64,000 nt of DNA from Pseudochelatococcus contaminans. GTDB taxonomy: Bacteria; Pseudomonadota; Alphaproteobacteria; Rhizobiales; Beijerinckiaceae. This document shows, in pieces, positions 55,790-64,000 of this stretch. How positions within the stretch are numbered: the first letter of the stretch is position 1; each line of letters opens with the position of its first letter. The notes under the pieces are model-generated. The model searched no databases. It saw only the letters and a list, made by a program, of their open reading frames with translations, and had not been told where the DNA came from. The stretch lies in the NCBI RefSeq assembly GCF_014195635.1, contig NZ_JACICC010000009.1, positions 30,844-94,843 of the forward strand, given 5' to 3'. A program made the position numbers and the translations under genes.

Positions 55790-56016
55790 AGAACCGAACC
55801 AGTTTGCGAGTAGACGGAGAAATGGACTGCACTGATCGAGCCGACGCGCGACGAGCCTGACTATTATCGAGGCCCTTGAGGCCTACCAGCTGTAGAGGTG
55901 CGCGTGTGCGGATTTCCCATTTGGGCGCTCTGGACAACCAGCTGACGCCGGATAGATGTTTGCAACTGATCCACGCAGAACGTTTCAATGCCGCTTGCAA
56001 AGGGAGAGCCGTCCAT
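55790..56016. other. Right noncoding end of an IS110-type element
   Basis: No gene. It ends with GGGAGAGCCGTCCATA (56002-56017), the inverse of the left ends of fragments B and C (ATGGAYGGCTC), so these IS110 elements have inverted ends as in the IS1111 group. An AGGCC/GGCCT hairpin lies near 55880. In the IS1111 group the bridge RNA is encoded here, downstream of the transposase. Confidence 0.5.
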
Positions 56017-56149
56017 AGAGATAGTATGTCTGCTCGCTGACCGCGATCCGGCGGCAGGCTTCAGTCGTGCTCGCTCCCTGCGACAGCACAATCTCAACTT
56101 CACGCAGCTTGCCAATAATCTCTTCCGGCTTGTGCTTCTTGCTCGGCAT
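56017..56149 (-). pseudogene. IS3-family OrfA, N-terminal part
   Basis: MPSKKHKPEEIIGKLREVEI, then VLSQGASTTEACRRIAVSEQTYYLY, the helix-turn-helix start of an IS3 OrfA, with the IS tip at 56212. The sequence changes at 56017 to the right end of an IS110 element. It fits in front of SWRKEYGG at 41487, i.e. the same OrfA. Confidence 0.8.
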
Positions 56150-56212
56150 TCAATGTCCCTTTCGTGGTCCAGACTATCATAGTCTCTGGGCCACTCAGCG
56201 GGGGGCAGATCA

Positions 56213-56575
56213 GGTCGCAAGGCCGGTGATGATCGTTTCCCTGTCACCGGAGGAAGTGAAGCGATAGATTTCGTCGCGAGAATATGACGCGACATATATC
56301 GAACCGTCCTTATCGATGGTCAGACCGGAAGGGCCGGAAAGCCCCTCGGCGAAAGTCGTTCGGGAGCCGTCGGGCGCTATGCGGGAGACACGGCCCGCCC
56401 CCCATTCGGCGATAAAGAGATTTCTATTGGCGTCGAACGCCATACCCACCGGCGAACTGAAGCCGGTCCAAAGGCGCACGGGCTCGGCAGCATTGGCTTT
56501 CGTGACGATGCCGGAGACCATGGCGGCTGCGGCGATAAGAGTGAGATGTGACAACATGGTGCGACGATTGAACAT
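56213..56575 (-). pseudogene. SMP-30/NHL-like beta-propeller gene, N-terminal part
   Basis: About 121 residues. A signal peptide MFNRRTMLSHLTLIAAAAMV...ANA is followed by propeller repeats SPVGMAFDANRNLFIAEWGAGRVSRIAPDG, SGPSGLTIDKDGSIYVASYSRDEIYRFTSSG and RETIITGLAT. A TGA comes at once from the IS tip at 56212. The remainder is at 38327-38742. It is 18 bases after the carboxymuconolactone decarboxylase-like gene, so they were one operon. Confidence 0.75.
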
Positions 56576-56593
56576 TATCTTTTCCTTATCTGT

Positions 56594-57160
56594 TCAGGAT
56601 GTCGGGTGTCGGTCGAAGACTGTCTTCGCTGCGTTGAGACCGTTGATCGCTGCGGGGAAGCCGGCATAGACCGCCATCTGCATGACAATCTCGATGATCT
56701 CTTGCTGTGAGAGGCCGACGTTCAGACCCGCCGCAATGTGAACTTCTAGTTGCGGGCGTGCATTTCCGAGTGCTGTAAGCGCGGCAATCGTCGCAATTTC
56801 CCGCTGGCGAAGGTCAAGGCCGGGTCGCGCATAGATGTCGCCAAACGGAAATTCGATGAGGTAGCGCGCGAAATCGGGCGAGATCTCCTTCAGGCTCTCC
56901 ACGACGGCATGACCATCTCTCCCATCAATCGCGGACAGTCTTTCCAGGCCGATGGCATAGCGATCACGCACCGCGCCAGCTTGAGGGACAGGATTGTCTC
57001 CGGTCTGTGCCGTTGCTGTGGACGCGAGAGCAGACGAGCCCACGGCGAGCACCCCAAGGCTCCCCAGGGCGGTTCTACGTGTCAGATGCGAGGTCTCAAC
57101 CTGCGACTCTGCAAGAGCGCTGGCTTCCGCGGGCGTTTCCTGACGTTCTGAATTGCTCAC
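56594..57160 (-). CDS. Exported carboxymuconolactone decarboxylase-like protein
   Basis: 188 residues. A twin-arginine-like signal (HLTRRTALGSLGVLAVGSSALA) is followed by a CMD domain: SPDFARYLIEFPFGDIYARPGLDLRQREIATIAALTALGNARPQLEVHIAAGLNVGLSQQEIIEIVMQMAVYAGFPAAING. No CxxC redox pair is present, so an AhpD-like peroxidase is unlikely. The start is GTG 57160 with GGAGG four bases upstream. The gene is divergent from LysR at 57269. Confidence 0.85.
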   Translation of the reverse strand: MSNSERQETPAEASALAESQVETSHLTRRTALGSLGVLAVGSSALASTATAQTGDNPVPQAGAVRDRYAIGLERLSAIDGRDGHAVVESLKEISPDFARYLIEFPFGDIYARPGLDLRQREIATIAALTALGNARPQLEVHIAAGLNVGLSQQEIIEIVMQMAVYAGFPAAINGLNAAKTVFDRHPTS

Positions 57161-57268
57161 ACTACCTCCATGACACCGGCGTTGAGCCAGTTGCGCGATT
57201 GATTGAAATGCACCTATTTGATCATCGTTGCCTTGCGATAAATCCAATTCATTATTAGTATTTCCGTC

Positions 57269-58183
57269 ATGAAGACGGTTCATCTCGCCAGCATCGACCT
57301 CAATCTGCTCGTCGTCTTCGACGCGCTGGTTGCGGAAGGGCACGCCACGCGCGCCGCCGAACGGATCGGATTGACCCAGCCGGCGGTCAGCCACGCGCTC
57401 AACCGCCTGCGGGCTTTGTTCGGTGATCCGCTCTTTGTTCGTTCACCGCGCGGCATGGTGGCGACACCGCTGGCGCAGGACATCGCTCCCGGTGTGCGGT
57501 CCATTCTCGAACAGGTGGAAGGCATCCTGCTCGGCGGTCGCACCTTCGATCCGGCATCGAGCACGCGGCAATTCACGCTTGGGCTATCCGACTACGCAGC
57601 CTTCGTGCTGCTGCCACGCCTCACCGCGCGCCTCGATCGGGAAGCGCCGGGCGTTTCCCTTGTCGTTCGCAACACCAGTCGCAGCGTCGGGCTTCCCATG
57701 CTGGAAGATGGTGGGGCCGAACTGATCGCGGGCAACTTCCCAGACCCACCCACGCATATGCGCGAAGAACTGCTCTATGAGGAGGACTTCATCTGCGCCG
57801 GTCGGGGCGATCATTCCGGCCTCGACGGGATGGTCGATCTCGACCGCTATCTTTCGCTTCGGCACCTTCAGGTCTCGATGAAGGGCAATCCGCGAGGCTA
57901 TGTCGATGCCGTGCTCGCCGAAAAGGGCCTGAAGCGCAATGTCGCCGTGACGGTCGGCCATTTCCTGATGGCTCCGATGCTGGTCGATGCTTCCGATCTG
58001 GTGGCGACGGAACCCCGTCGATTGTTCGCACCGCTCGCCGGGCGGCTGCCGCTCCGGCTCTTTCCGCCGCCTCTCGACATTCCCACATTCCGGGTGGTGC
58101 AGACTTGGCACGCTCGACATGATGCCGATCCAGGGCATCAATGGCTGCGGCGCGTGCTGCGCGAAGTGGGGCAATGGGCGTAA
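57269..58183 (+). CDS. LysR-family regulator divergent from the CMD/SMP-30-like operon
   Basis: 304 residues. IDLNLLVVFDALVAEGHATRAAERIGLTQPAVSHALNRLRALFGDPLFVR is the helix-turn-helix of the NodD/NahR/LeuO branch. It is 108 bases from the start of the CMD-like gene and probably regulates it. The stop is three bases from the convergent end of the relaxase gene, so the edge of the cargo is sharp. Confidence 0.92.
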   Translation: MKTVHLASIDLNLLVVFDALVAEGHATRAAERIGLTQPAVSHALNRLRALFGDPLFVRSPRGMVATPLAQDIAPGVRSILEQVEGILLGGRTFDPASSTRQFTLGLSDYAAFVLLPRLTARLDREAPGVSLVVRNTSRSVGLPMLEDGGAELIAGNFPDPPTHMREELLYEEDFICAGRGDHSGLDGMVDLDRYLSLRHLQVSMKGNPRGYVDAVLAEKGLKRNVAVTVGHFLMAPMLVDASDLVATEPRRLFAPLAGRLPLRLFPPPLDIPTFRVVQTWHARHDADPGHQWLRRVLREVGQWA

Positions 58184-58186
58184 CGC

Positions 58187-60250
58187 TTAAAGCCCCAATC
58201 CCCTTTGCCGCCCCAGTTGCCACGACACGGAGCCACCCTGCACGACGCCCATGACCTCGCGGCCGAGATGGCGGTCGATGACCGGCCGCCACGGGACGAG
58301 GGTGAACTCGTGGCTCTGCTCCACGATGGCGAACTTGCCGCTAGATAGCTGGACAGTCCCGGTGAACTTGCCGCTGATCTTCTCGCCGTCCGCCGCCGCC
58401 CGGAATGGCAGCGCTTTGTTTTCGGCCATCTCCGCGCCGACGTGGGCCACCTCCCGCTCGCGCAGCGTGGCGAGGAGGCTGCGCCGGTAGAAGATGCGGC
58501 CATCCCTTGATCGGGTGGCGTCCCCCTGTTCGATATGATGCTCGCGGCGCTGGTCCATGGCCTCCCGCACCTGTAGGCCGAACCCGGCCGGAGCGAGATC
58601 CGATGCGTCGGGCGATACCAGCCGGCGGTCGAGCCAGGTCGCCCCAACGGACCCGATCTGGCTTTCCAGATTGAAGGCCGAGATGATGCGGATGCTGGCC
58701 TGCCGATTGCGGCCTGCATCATAGGCAGCGGCTCGGCTCTCGAAATCCTCTGGGACGCGCCATTGATCGGCGTCGATCCTCTCGGTGATGCCGGCGCGGC
58801 GCAACGCCTCCAGCCGGCGCACATGAGCATTGACATAGCCCTCATAGTCGCCGCCGGGAACGCGGCCCTCGAACTTCGCCTGCTCCAGATGGCGGCTCGG
58901 CCGATAGAAGCCATCCTCGGCGATGGCGGCGATCGTTCGGTCAGACGGTCGTTGCGTGGTTTCGGCCGGGCCGATCTCGATGACGCTGCCAATCCGGGCG
59001 TCCTCAACGCGGGCCGGGTCGATGCCGGGGACATGGTGGGTGCGGCCGTCGATGCCGTCCACCACGACGGTCAGGTTCTCGCCCATCTCGTCGGTCAGAT
59101 ATTTGTCAACGACGCGACCAACGATCGGCGTCTCGGGCGGCCCGTCATGGATATGGAAGGTCATCGGGTCACGCTCCAGGCCATCGGCCTTCAGCGCCTT
59201 GTGCATGTTGCGGATGATGTCGCCGCGCTCGCCCAGCTCGCGCAGGGTCGGTTCCATCCGCTCGCTCAACTCCCAAACGCCGGGTGCATGTTCGGTGACG
59301 AGGCCCATCTGCTCAAGTTTGCCCAGGCGGCGCAGGCGCAGCGTCCGGTCAAACGGGCGACGCGGATCGTCGGGTTCATGGCGCAGGTCGAGGAACCGTT
59401 CATCGGCTTCCTCAGTCATCGTCCGGTCAATGCGGGTGAAGCGGTCCTGATCGACTTCGGCCGAGAGCTTGCGGTTCTGCTCGATCTCGGTGACGGGGCC
59501 AAGCTCCAGCGTGGTCAACTCGCTCGCCCGCTCGCGAATGCCGTTGGCGAGATAGTCGCCGTTGATGACCAGATTCTCTCCCAGGTCATCCTTGCCGCGC
59601 ACGATGACATGCACATGGGGATGGCCGGTGTTGTAGTGGTTGACCGCGACCCAATCGAGCTGGGTGCCGAGGTCGGTTTCGATATGGCGCAAGAGGTCGC
59701 GGGTGTGCGCCTTCAGGTCGGTCAGGTCAGCCCCGTCTTCCGGCGAGAGGATGAACCGAAACTGGTGCCGATCCTCCCTGCCGCGATCGAGGAAGGCATC
59801 GCCATCGGCGCGATCCTCGGTGGCGGAATAAAGCGGGCCGCGCTCGCCGTCGCGCGAGGTTCCGTCGCGCTGGATGTAGCGCAGATGGGCGGCGGCCTTG
59901 CCGTTCTTGCCGGCGCTCTGGACATAACGGGTCTTGACGACGACGCGGCGCATACCGGAAGTGCTGTGCTTCCAGCCGCCGGACAGGGTGCGGGCGAGGA
60001 CGAAGGACGCGCCACGTCCGCGCCGCACGCCGGGACCGCCGGGCGCGCGCGGGGCCTTGCCGCCCCCCATGCTCCCCTTGGCGGCCGACTTCGCCGACAC
60101 GCGCGGCGAATATTTGGGATGGGTGTTGCTGTGCTGGCGGGCGAGCTTCTTCGCCTGGGTGAGAAAGCTCTTGGCCTTGCCGAGCTTCGGCGCATCGGAA
60201 CGGATGCGGCCCGGCCTGGGCCGGAAGCGGTTCTCGTCGTCGGCGCTCAT
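58187..60250 (-). CDS. RlxS-type relaxase (DUF3363, VirD2-like)
   Basis: 687 residues. Basic N-terminus (KSFLTQAKKLARQHSNTHPKYS). The relaxase core has VKTRYVQSAGKNGKAAAHLRYIQRDGTSRDG, DRHQFRFILSPEDGADL and WVAVNHYNTGHPHVHVIVRG, with the HxH metal site. The DUF3363 C-terminus covers the second half. It nicks oriT and pilots the strand to TraG. ATG 60250 starts a normal protein; the frame to 60625 is not needed. Confidence 0.93.
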   Translation of the reverse strand: MSADDENRFRPRPGRIRSDAPKLGKAKSFLTQAKKLARQHSNTHPKYSPRVSAKSAAKGSMGGGKAPRAPGGPGVRRGRGASFVLARTLSGGWKHSTSGMRRVVVKTRYVQSAGKNGKAAAHLRYIQRDGTSRDGERGPLYSATEDRADGDAFLDRGREDRHQFRFILSPEDGADLTDLKAHTRDLLRHIETDLGTQLDWVAVNHYNTGHPHVHVIVRGKDDLGENLVINGDYLANGIRERASELTTLELGPVTEIEQNRKLSAEVDQDRFTRIDRTMTEEADERFLDLRHEPDDPRRPFDRTLRLRRLGKLEQMGLVTEHAPGVWELSERMEPTLRELGERGDIIRNMHKALKADGLERDPMTFHIHDGPPETPIVGRVVDKYLTDEMGENLTVVVDGIDGRTHHVPGIDPARVEDARIGSVIEIGPAETTQRPSDRTIAAIAEDGFYRPSRHLEQAKFEGRVPGGDYEGYVNAHVRRLEALRRAGITERIDADQWRVPEDFESRAAAYDAGRNRQASIRIISAFNLESQIGSVGATWLDRRLVSPDASDLAPAGFGLQVREAMDQRREHHIEQGDATRSRDGRIFYRRSLLATLREREVAHVGAEMAENKALPFRAAADGEKISGKFTGTVQLSSGKFAIVEQSHEFTLVPWRPVIDRHLGREVMGVVQGGSVSWQLGRQRGLGL

Positions 60251-60554
60251 GGACGCGCCACCGGCCGAAATCCAAGAAAATCGGGCAATCTGCGGCCATG
60301 GTGCCGGACGAAATCCAGCAAATCCAAGGCTTTGCGCAAAATCGCGGCTCGCGCGTTCCAAAAACAGGGTGCCGCTCGCGGCTCCCCTAACCAGTGTGCA
60401 GACAATAACAATTTCCAGAACATTGGCGACGTGGTGCCATGTTCCTTTATCTTGCCCTCCGCACTTCCTGCCCTTCCTGCCCGGAATCCAGCCAGGCGAA
60501 ACCCCGCATGACTGGACACCGGAACGGCTCGCGCCGACTGTGGGAACGCACCCC
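60251..60554. other. Noncoding region upstream of the relaxase, possible oriT
   Basis: 304 bases without a gene. AACATTGGC (60419-60427) and GCCATGTT (60436-60443) form an inverted repeat with one bulge, and GCCGCGAGCGGC (60371-60382 region) is a palindrome. Relaxases of this type commonly act at an oriT in the region before their gene, so this is the most likely place. No known nic sequence was recognised. Confidence 0.35.
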
Positions 60555-61478
60555 TCATGGCGCTCCCCCGCCATCGGCGCGAGCCACGAAAATTCTGCCG
60601 GTTGACGGCTCCGTGTCGGCGGCATCGCGCACCGGAACGGTCGCGCGAGTGTCGCTGGACTGCACTTCGGATGACGGCGCGGCGACGGTCCGCGTGTCGG
60701 CCGAGCGTGTGACGAACAGCGGAGCGTCGCGCCAGTCGGGCGGCGGTGGCGGTGCTGTTGCGGGTGTTTCAGTGCCGACCGGGCCGCCGATCACCGGCGC
60801 GATGGCGGCGACATAGGCGCGGGTCTCGGCGGGCAATCTCCGGCCGGTCGCGCGATGTTCGTCGTAGCGGCCGGGACCGGCATTGTAGGCCGCGAGCGTT
60901 GCCGCGACATTGCCGTAGCGATCCCACATTTCGCGCAGGTAAGCCGCGCCCGCCATGATGTTGTCGCGTGGGTCGTAAGGATCGCGGCCGAGGCCATGAC
61001 GGACGCGCAGGCCCGCCCAGGTATCGGGCATGACCTGCATCAATCCCATGGCTCCGGCCGACGAGATCGCGCGCACGTCGCCCGCGCTCTCGACGCGCAG
61101 CACGGCGCGAATCCAGTGCTCGGGAATACCGAAGCGCTGCGAGGCTTCGGTGATGAAGCCGGCATAGGGATCGGCAGGATTCGCGCGCGTGACGGGTGCG
61201 GCCTGCGCCGATAAGGCGACCGGACAGGCTGCGACCGCGAGCACGCCAGCCAGCAGCAGACCGGCATATCGCGTGATTTCCCTGCCTCCGTTCGACCTCC
61301 AGTCTGCCAGCGTGCTCGCTGCGGTCAAGGGCAAGGCGCGAGCGCCGGCCAGAGGCCGCCCCTGACCTTCGCTGCGCGCGCCGGCCGTCCGGTGGCCGAG
61401 CGGGACGACGGGATGAGACGGCTTTTCCGCGAACAACGGGATGAGGGTTTTGAACGCGGGGATGACGCGGGATCGCAT
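60555..61478 (-). CDS. Lytic transglycosylase (conjugation-associated)
   Basis: About 307 residues. A hydrophobic signal (YAGLLLAGVLAVAACPVALSAQA) precedes an SLT domain: GFITEASQRFGIPEHWIRAVLRVESAGDVRAISSAGAMGLMQVMPDTW, with catalytic Glu in RVES and the GLMQ motif, and AAYNAGPGRY. It opens peptidoglycan for channel assembly. ATG 61478 is the only clear start but leaves about 70 residues before the signal; a non-ATG start nearer the signal is possible. Five bases after the DUF736 stop. Confidence 0.87.
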   Translation of the reverse strand: MRSRVIPAFKTLIPLFAEKPSHPVVPLGHRTAGARSEGQGRPLAGARALPLTAASTLADWRSNGGREITRYAGLLLAGVLAVAACPVALSAQAAPVTRANPADPYAGFITEASQRFGIPEHWIRAVLRVESAGDVRAISSAGAMGLMQVMPDTWAGLRVRHGLGRDPYDPRDNIMAGAAYLREMWDRYGNVAATLAAYNAGPGRYDEHRATGRRLPAETRAYVAAIAPVIGGPVGTETPATAPPPPPDWRDAPLFVTRSADTRTVAAPSSEVQSSDTRATVPVRDAADTEPSTGRIFVARADGGGAP

Positions 61479-61483
61479 GGCTT

Positions 61484-61819
61484 TCAGCCCCGCCCGCCGC
61501 GCGGCTTCGGGCGGCTCCAGTGCAGCGACCAGGCTGTCTTGTCGTTGCTGTTCTGGAAGAGGTTGGCGCGGATCGGCTGCGGCAAAGCGGGATCGTCGAT
61601 CATCAGCGAAATGTAGTCGCCGGCCTTTTCGCCGACCTCCTTCCAGCCTGCACCGACCTCCGGGCCGTCCTCGGCGCCGTGGTGGACGCGATAGGCGGGC
61701 GCGTTCTCCGCATCCGATGGTTCGGCAGGAACGATGGTCAGCTCGCGGTAAAGGGTGAGCGTATGAACACGGCCAACGAAGGTTTCGTTTTCGACGGTGA
61801 ATTGACCGATCTGGGGCAT
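61484..61819 (-). CDS. DUF736 protein
   Basis: 111 residues, MPQIGQFTVENETFVGRVHTLTLYRELTIVPAE to YISLMIDDPALPQPIRANLFQNSNDKTAWSLHWSRP. DUF736 proteins are common in conjugative elements of Proteobacteria; function unknown. The frame is open to 61909, but ATG 61819 matches the family. 68 bases after the traF stop. Confidence 0.88.
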   Translation of the reverse strand: MPQIGQFTVENETFVGRVHTLTLYRELTIVPAEPSDAENAPAYRVHHGAEDGPEVGAGWKEVGEKAGDYISLMIDDPALPQPIRANLFQNSNDKTAWSLHWSRPKPRGGRG

Positions 61820-61887
61820 GACAATCTCCTTGGCGGTGAGGTTGGAAACACCATCGGCGGGCACCGCTCCCGCTGATGGGAAAGCGG

Positions 61888-62433
61888 TCATTGCGTCGGC
61901 GCACGCCATTCGTAGCGGCCGTCGCCTTCCTCATCGGTCCAGAGCGGCAGCGCCCGACCGATGACGGAACTTGCGGGGATGGGTCCGAAGTAGCGGCCGT
62001 CGAGGCTGTCGCGGACTTCCCAATTCATGAGGAAGATTTCACCGTCGCCGATGACGCGGCAGCCCTGCCAGACGGGCAGATCGCGGCCGATCCGGTCGCG
62101 CTCCAGCGCCTCCCCCATCTCGACGCCATCGACGGTGATGGTGCTGCCGGTGCGGCAAACCCGCTGTCCCGGCAGGCCGAGGACGCGCTTCAGGAGCGGC
62201 ACGCCGCGCCCGACATAGCCGCGCTCGATCATGAAGGCGGCGAGCGGTTCGGGCGGCATAACGGCGACCAGCTCGGGCACCCCGATGCGGTCAGCCGGCT
62301 CGATGGTGTAGAAGCCGATGGGCGCGCTGGCCGTGGCGTTCCAGATCAGTTTCGTGGGCGTCGGGATGAACGCCGCGATGGCGACGCCCATCGCCGCGAA
62401 ATACGTCACCATGACGTAGCCGAACCGCGTCAT
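61888..62433 (-). CDS. traF: TraF, S26-family conjugative signal peptidase
   Basis: 181 residues. One N-terminal membrane segment (YVMVTYFAAMGVAIAAFI). Catalytic Ser in WNATASAPIGFYTIEP and Lys in GVPLLKRVLGLPGQRVCR; GDGEIFLMNWEVRDSLDGRYFGPIPASSVIGRA follows. In RP4 TraF cuts and cyclises the TrbC pilin. ATGA overlap with the DUF2840 gene. Confidence 0.93.
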   Translation of the reverse strand: MTRFGYVMVTYFAAMGVAIAAFIPTPTKLIWNATASAPIGFYTIEPADRIGVPELVAVMPPEPLAAFMIERGYVGRGVPLLKRVLGLPGQRVCRTGSTITVDGVEMGEALERDRIGRDLPVWQGCRVIGDGEIFLMNWEVRDSLDGRYFGPIPASSVIGRALPLWTDEEGDGRYEWRAPTQ

Positions 62434-62948
62434 GGCTCGATCCTCCGACGATGGAGCCAGGCGGCATGACGTTCCGGCGTGTAATCGCGTGGCTCCAGAC
62501 CGGCGATAAGGCGGTTGTGGACATGCCGCCAGTGATCCGGCGCGGCGTCGGCCGGATCGAGGCCGAGTGCTTCCACCGCGTCTATGGCGACAAGCGCGCG
62601 CTGCACTTTCGCCCAGCTATCGAGGCGCAGCAGGATGTCGCCTCCGGGGCGCACGAAGGGCAGCGTCTGGAAGGGTTCGCCGCGGCGAACCGCGCGCACG
62701 ATGTCGATGCGTGAAATCACGGTGCCGTGTTCGCCGGCCGCCCAGCGGACGAAGGCGAAGACGCTCTCCGGCGCGAAGCCGACGATACTGCGGCGGCGGT
62801 CGATGATCTGTTCGTAGCTCTTGCGGCCGAACCGTATCCAGCGCTCGACCTTGCGCTTGTCGAAGGTCAGTTCGACCAATGTGGTGAAGGGCGCAGGCCC
62901 GTCCGGCAGCGGACGGCCGTGCATGCGGCGGGCCGCGTTGCCGGTCAT
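62430..62948 (-). CDS. DUF2840 protein
   Basis: 172 residues. TTLVELTFDKRKVERWIRFGRKSYEQIIDRRRSIVGFAPESVFAFVRWAAGEHGTVISRIDIVRAV is the DUF2840 pattern, found between traF and parA in Tn4371-like elements. No function is known. It overlaps genes on both sides by four bases. Confidence 0.85.
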   Translation of the reverse strand: MTGNAARRMHGRPLPDGPAPFTTLVELTFDKRKVERWIRFGRKSYEQIIDRRRSIVGFAPESVFAFVRWAAGEHGTVISRIDIVRAVRRGEPFQTLPFVRPGGDILLRLDSWAKVQRALVAIDAVEALGLDPADAAPDHWRHVHNRLIAGLEPRDYTPERHAAWLHRRRIEP

Positions 62949-63199
62949 ATCGGATCTCCTTCGGTGGATGGAAATTCGCGGGCGAGCAGGTCGCGCAGCA
63001 TGTCGGCGACGGTGATGCCGCGCCGGAAGGCGGCGACCTTGATGCGCCCGCGCAGTTCCGGCGTGATGTCGATGGTCAGGCGGGCGGTGAATGCTTCGCC
63101 GGCGGCCTTGCTGGCAGGCGGCATGTCCGCCGCCTTGATCCAGCTTTCAAGATCGCCCGGCCGGGACGCGAAGCCGGGTTTGCGGGTACGTCCGGTCAT
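62945..63199 (-). CDS. Small ribbon-helix-helix protein after parA
   Basis: 84 residues. The C-terminal part FTARLTIDITPELRGRIKVAAFRRGITVADMLRDLLAREF is a ribbon-helix-helix as in ParG-type partition proteins. Location directly after parA with an ATGA overlap suggests the centromere-binding partner. The basic N-terminus (TGRTRKPGFASRPGD) fits ParG flexible tails. Confidence 0.75.
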   Translation of the reverse strand: MTGRTRKPGFASRPGDLESWIKAADMPPASKAAGEAFTARLTIDITPELRGRIKVAAFRRGITVADMLRDLLAREFPSTEGDPI

Positions 63200-63849
63200 G
63201 GTTCGATCCCTCCGACCCGCAGCCGGTCGATCTCGGCGGCAAGCGCGGCGATCTCGCGCGAAGCCGGGCTGTCGGCGTCGATCTCGGATGCGAGGCGGCC
63301 GGACTGCGCAGCATCGGCGAAGACGACACGCTGGCCGATGGCGGTGGCGAGCAAGGGCGGGTCGTGGTCGGCAAGCGTCTCGGCCGTCTCGCGGGCGATG
63401 ACGGTGCGCGCGCCGCAACGGTTGAGCACGAAACGGGCGGCGAGGTCGGGCCGGTAGATGCGCGCCTCCTTCAGAAGCGCCAGCATCTCGGCCGAGGCCC
63501 AACCGTCGAAGGGGGACGGCTGCACCGGGATCAGCACCAGGTCGGCGGCGAGCAGCGCCGAGCGCATCAGAGCGGCGACGCGGGGTGGCCCGTCTATGAC
63601 GACGTGATCGGCGTCACGGACCAGTTCCGGGGCTTCCCGGTGCAAGGTGTCACGGGCCAGGCCGATGGTGCTGAACAGCCTTGGCAGGCCCTCATGGCTG
63701 CGCGTCTGCGACCAGTCGAGCGCGGAGCCTTGCGGATCGGCGTCGATCAGGATGACGCGCTGACCCCGCTGCGCCCAGGCTCCGGCGAGATGCAGCGCCA
63801 GCGTGGTCTTGCCGACGCCGCCCTTCTGGTTGAGAAGCGCGACGATCAT
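63196..63849 (-). CDS. parA: ParA-family partition ATPase
   Basis: 217 residues. Deviant Walker A LLNQKGGVGKTTLALHLAGAWAQ at residues 6-18, then VILIDADPQGSALDWSQTR and VVIDGPPRVAALMRSALLAAD. Short ParA without an N-terminal DNA-binding domain, as on plasmids and ICEs. It helps to keep the excised element in dividing cells. The final 151 bases of the window (63850-64000) hold no gene I could support. Confidence 0.93.
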   Translation of the reverse strand: MIVALLNQKGGVGKTTLALHLAGAWAQRGQRVILIDADPQGSALDWSQTRSHEGLPRLFSTIGLARDTLHREAPELVRDADHVVIDGPPRVAALMRSALLAADLVLIPVQPSPFDGWASAEMLALLKEARIYRPDLAARFVLNRCGARTVIARETAETLADHDPPLLATAIGQRVVFADAAQSGRLASEIDADSPASREIAALAAEIDRLRVGGIEP

Positions 63850-64000
63850 GGCGCACCTCGTCGGCTGGAAGCAGCACGACTATCGGCACTGGCACCGGCA
63901 CCACGTGTCGTTTTTCCAGGTTTCGTGAATCGGCGTGAGAGCGGACATGAGTCCGAACAATGGCTTGCGCGCATAGATGTGGTTCCATGTTTGTGAACTG

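Overview
The window looks like high-GC alphaproteobacterial DNA, probably from the Hyphomicrobiales (Rhizobiales). The signs are the Trb/TraG conjugation set with a DUF3363 relaxase, IS families common in that group, TTG/GTG starts and GCC/CTC/GGC-rich codon use. Almost all of it is accessory: a metal and oxyanion resistance block on the left, and an integrative conjugative element (ICE) that runs off the right edge.

1-16.7 kb, resistance block. The end of a phosphate transport operon (pstA end, pstB) faces an unusual ArsR-arsenate reductase fusion. Then come an acyl-CoA dehydrogenase-fold oxidoreductase, a copper operon (small secreted protein, multicopper oxidase, CopB-type ATPase), chromate genes (chrB, chrA), a two-component system next to a PepSY protein and cytochrome b561, a P1B-4 type metal ATPase, and a decayed YncE-like beta-propeller gene. 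A terminator and the 3' half of a tRNA-Gly at 16.95-17.06 kb mark the probable edge of the integrated element.

17.0-21.9 kb, recombination modules. There are two large serine recombinases in the same orientation, each next to a partial tRNA 3' end. The first is preceded by a Phd-type antitoxin and a small protein; the second is translationally coupled to a winged-helix protein. The first recombinase gene ends in 51-bp in-frame tandem repeats.

22.0-34.2 kb, mating-pair formation. trbB-C-D-E-J-K-L-F-G-I are read right to left with mostly 4-bp stop/start overlaps, followed by a DUF2274 gene. A ribbon-helix-helix protein and the TraG coupling protein precede them. A near-identical 22-bp element lies upstream of both trbB and traG.

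34.4-58.2 kb, cargo between traG and the relaxase. The older cargo is a LysR regulator, a quinone oxidoreductase/aldo-keto reductase pair, a second LysR, and a third LysR divergent from a carboxymuconolactone decarboxylase-like gene and an SMP-30-like beta-propeller gene. The propeller gene is split: its 3' part is at 38.3-38.7 kb and its 5' part at 56.2-56.6 kb. The 17.47 kb between begins and ends with the inverted repeats of a single IS3-family element that has been opened by nested insertions: an intact IS110, remnants of two other IS110 elements, a truncated tyrosine recombinase, IS6, an IS630 remnant and a second IS3. They surround a TetR-controlled beta-oxidation cluster (ETF-quinone oxidoreductase, thiolase, hydroxyacyl-CoA dehydrogenase/hydratase, acyl-CoA dehydrogenase, acyl-CoA ligase, MaoC hydratase).

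58.2-64.0 kb, DNA processing and maintenance: DUF3363 relaxase, lytic transglycosylase, DUF736 protein, TraF peptidase, DUF2840 protein, ribbon-helix-helix protein and ParA. The arrangement resembles Tn4371-like elements, but with serine recombinases.

The most unusual signal is that two different IS110 transposase genes are broken after the same codon (VKP[F/Y]VK). Each break is followed by the same roughly 110-nt double-hairpin sequence, and one copy leads into a tyrosine recombinase gene. This suggests a mobile element that targets IS110 transposase genes.
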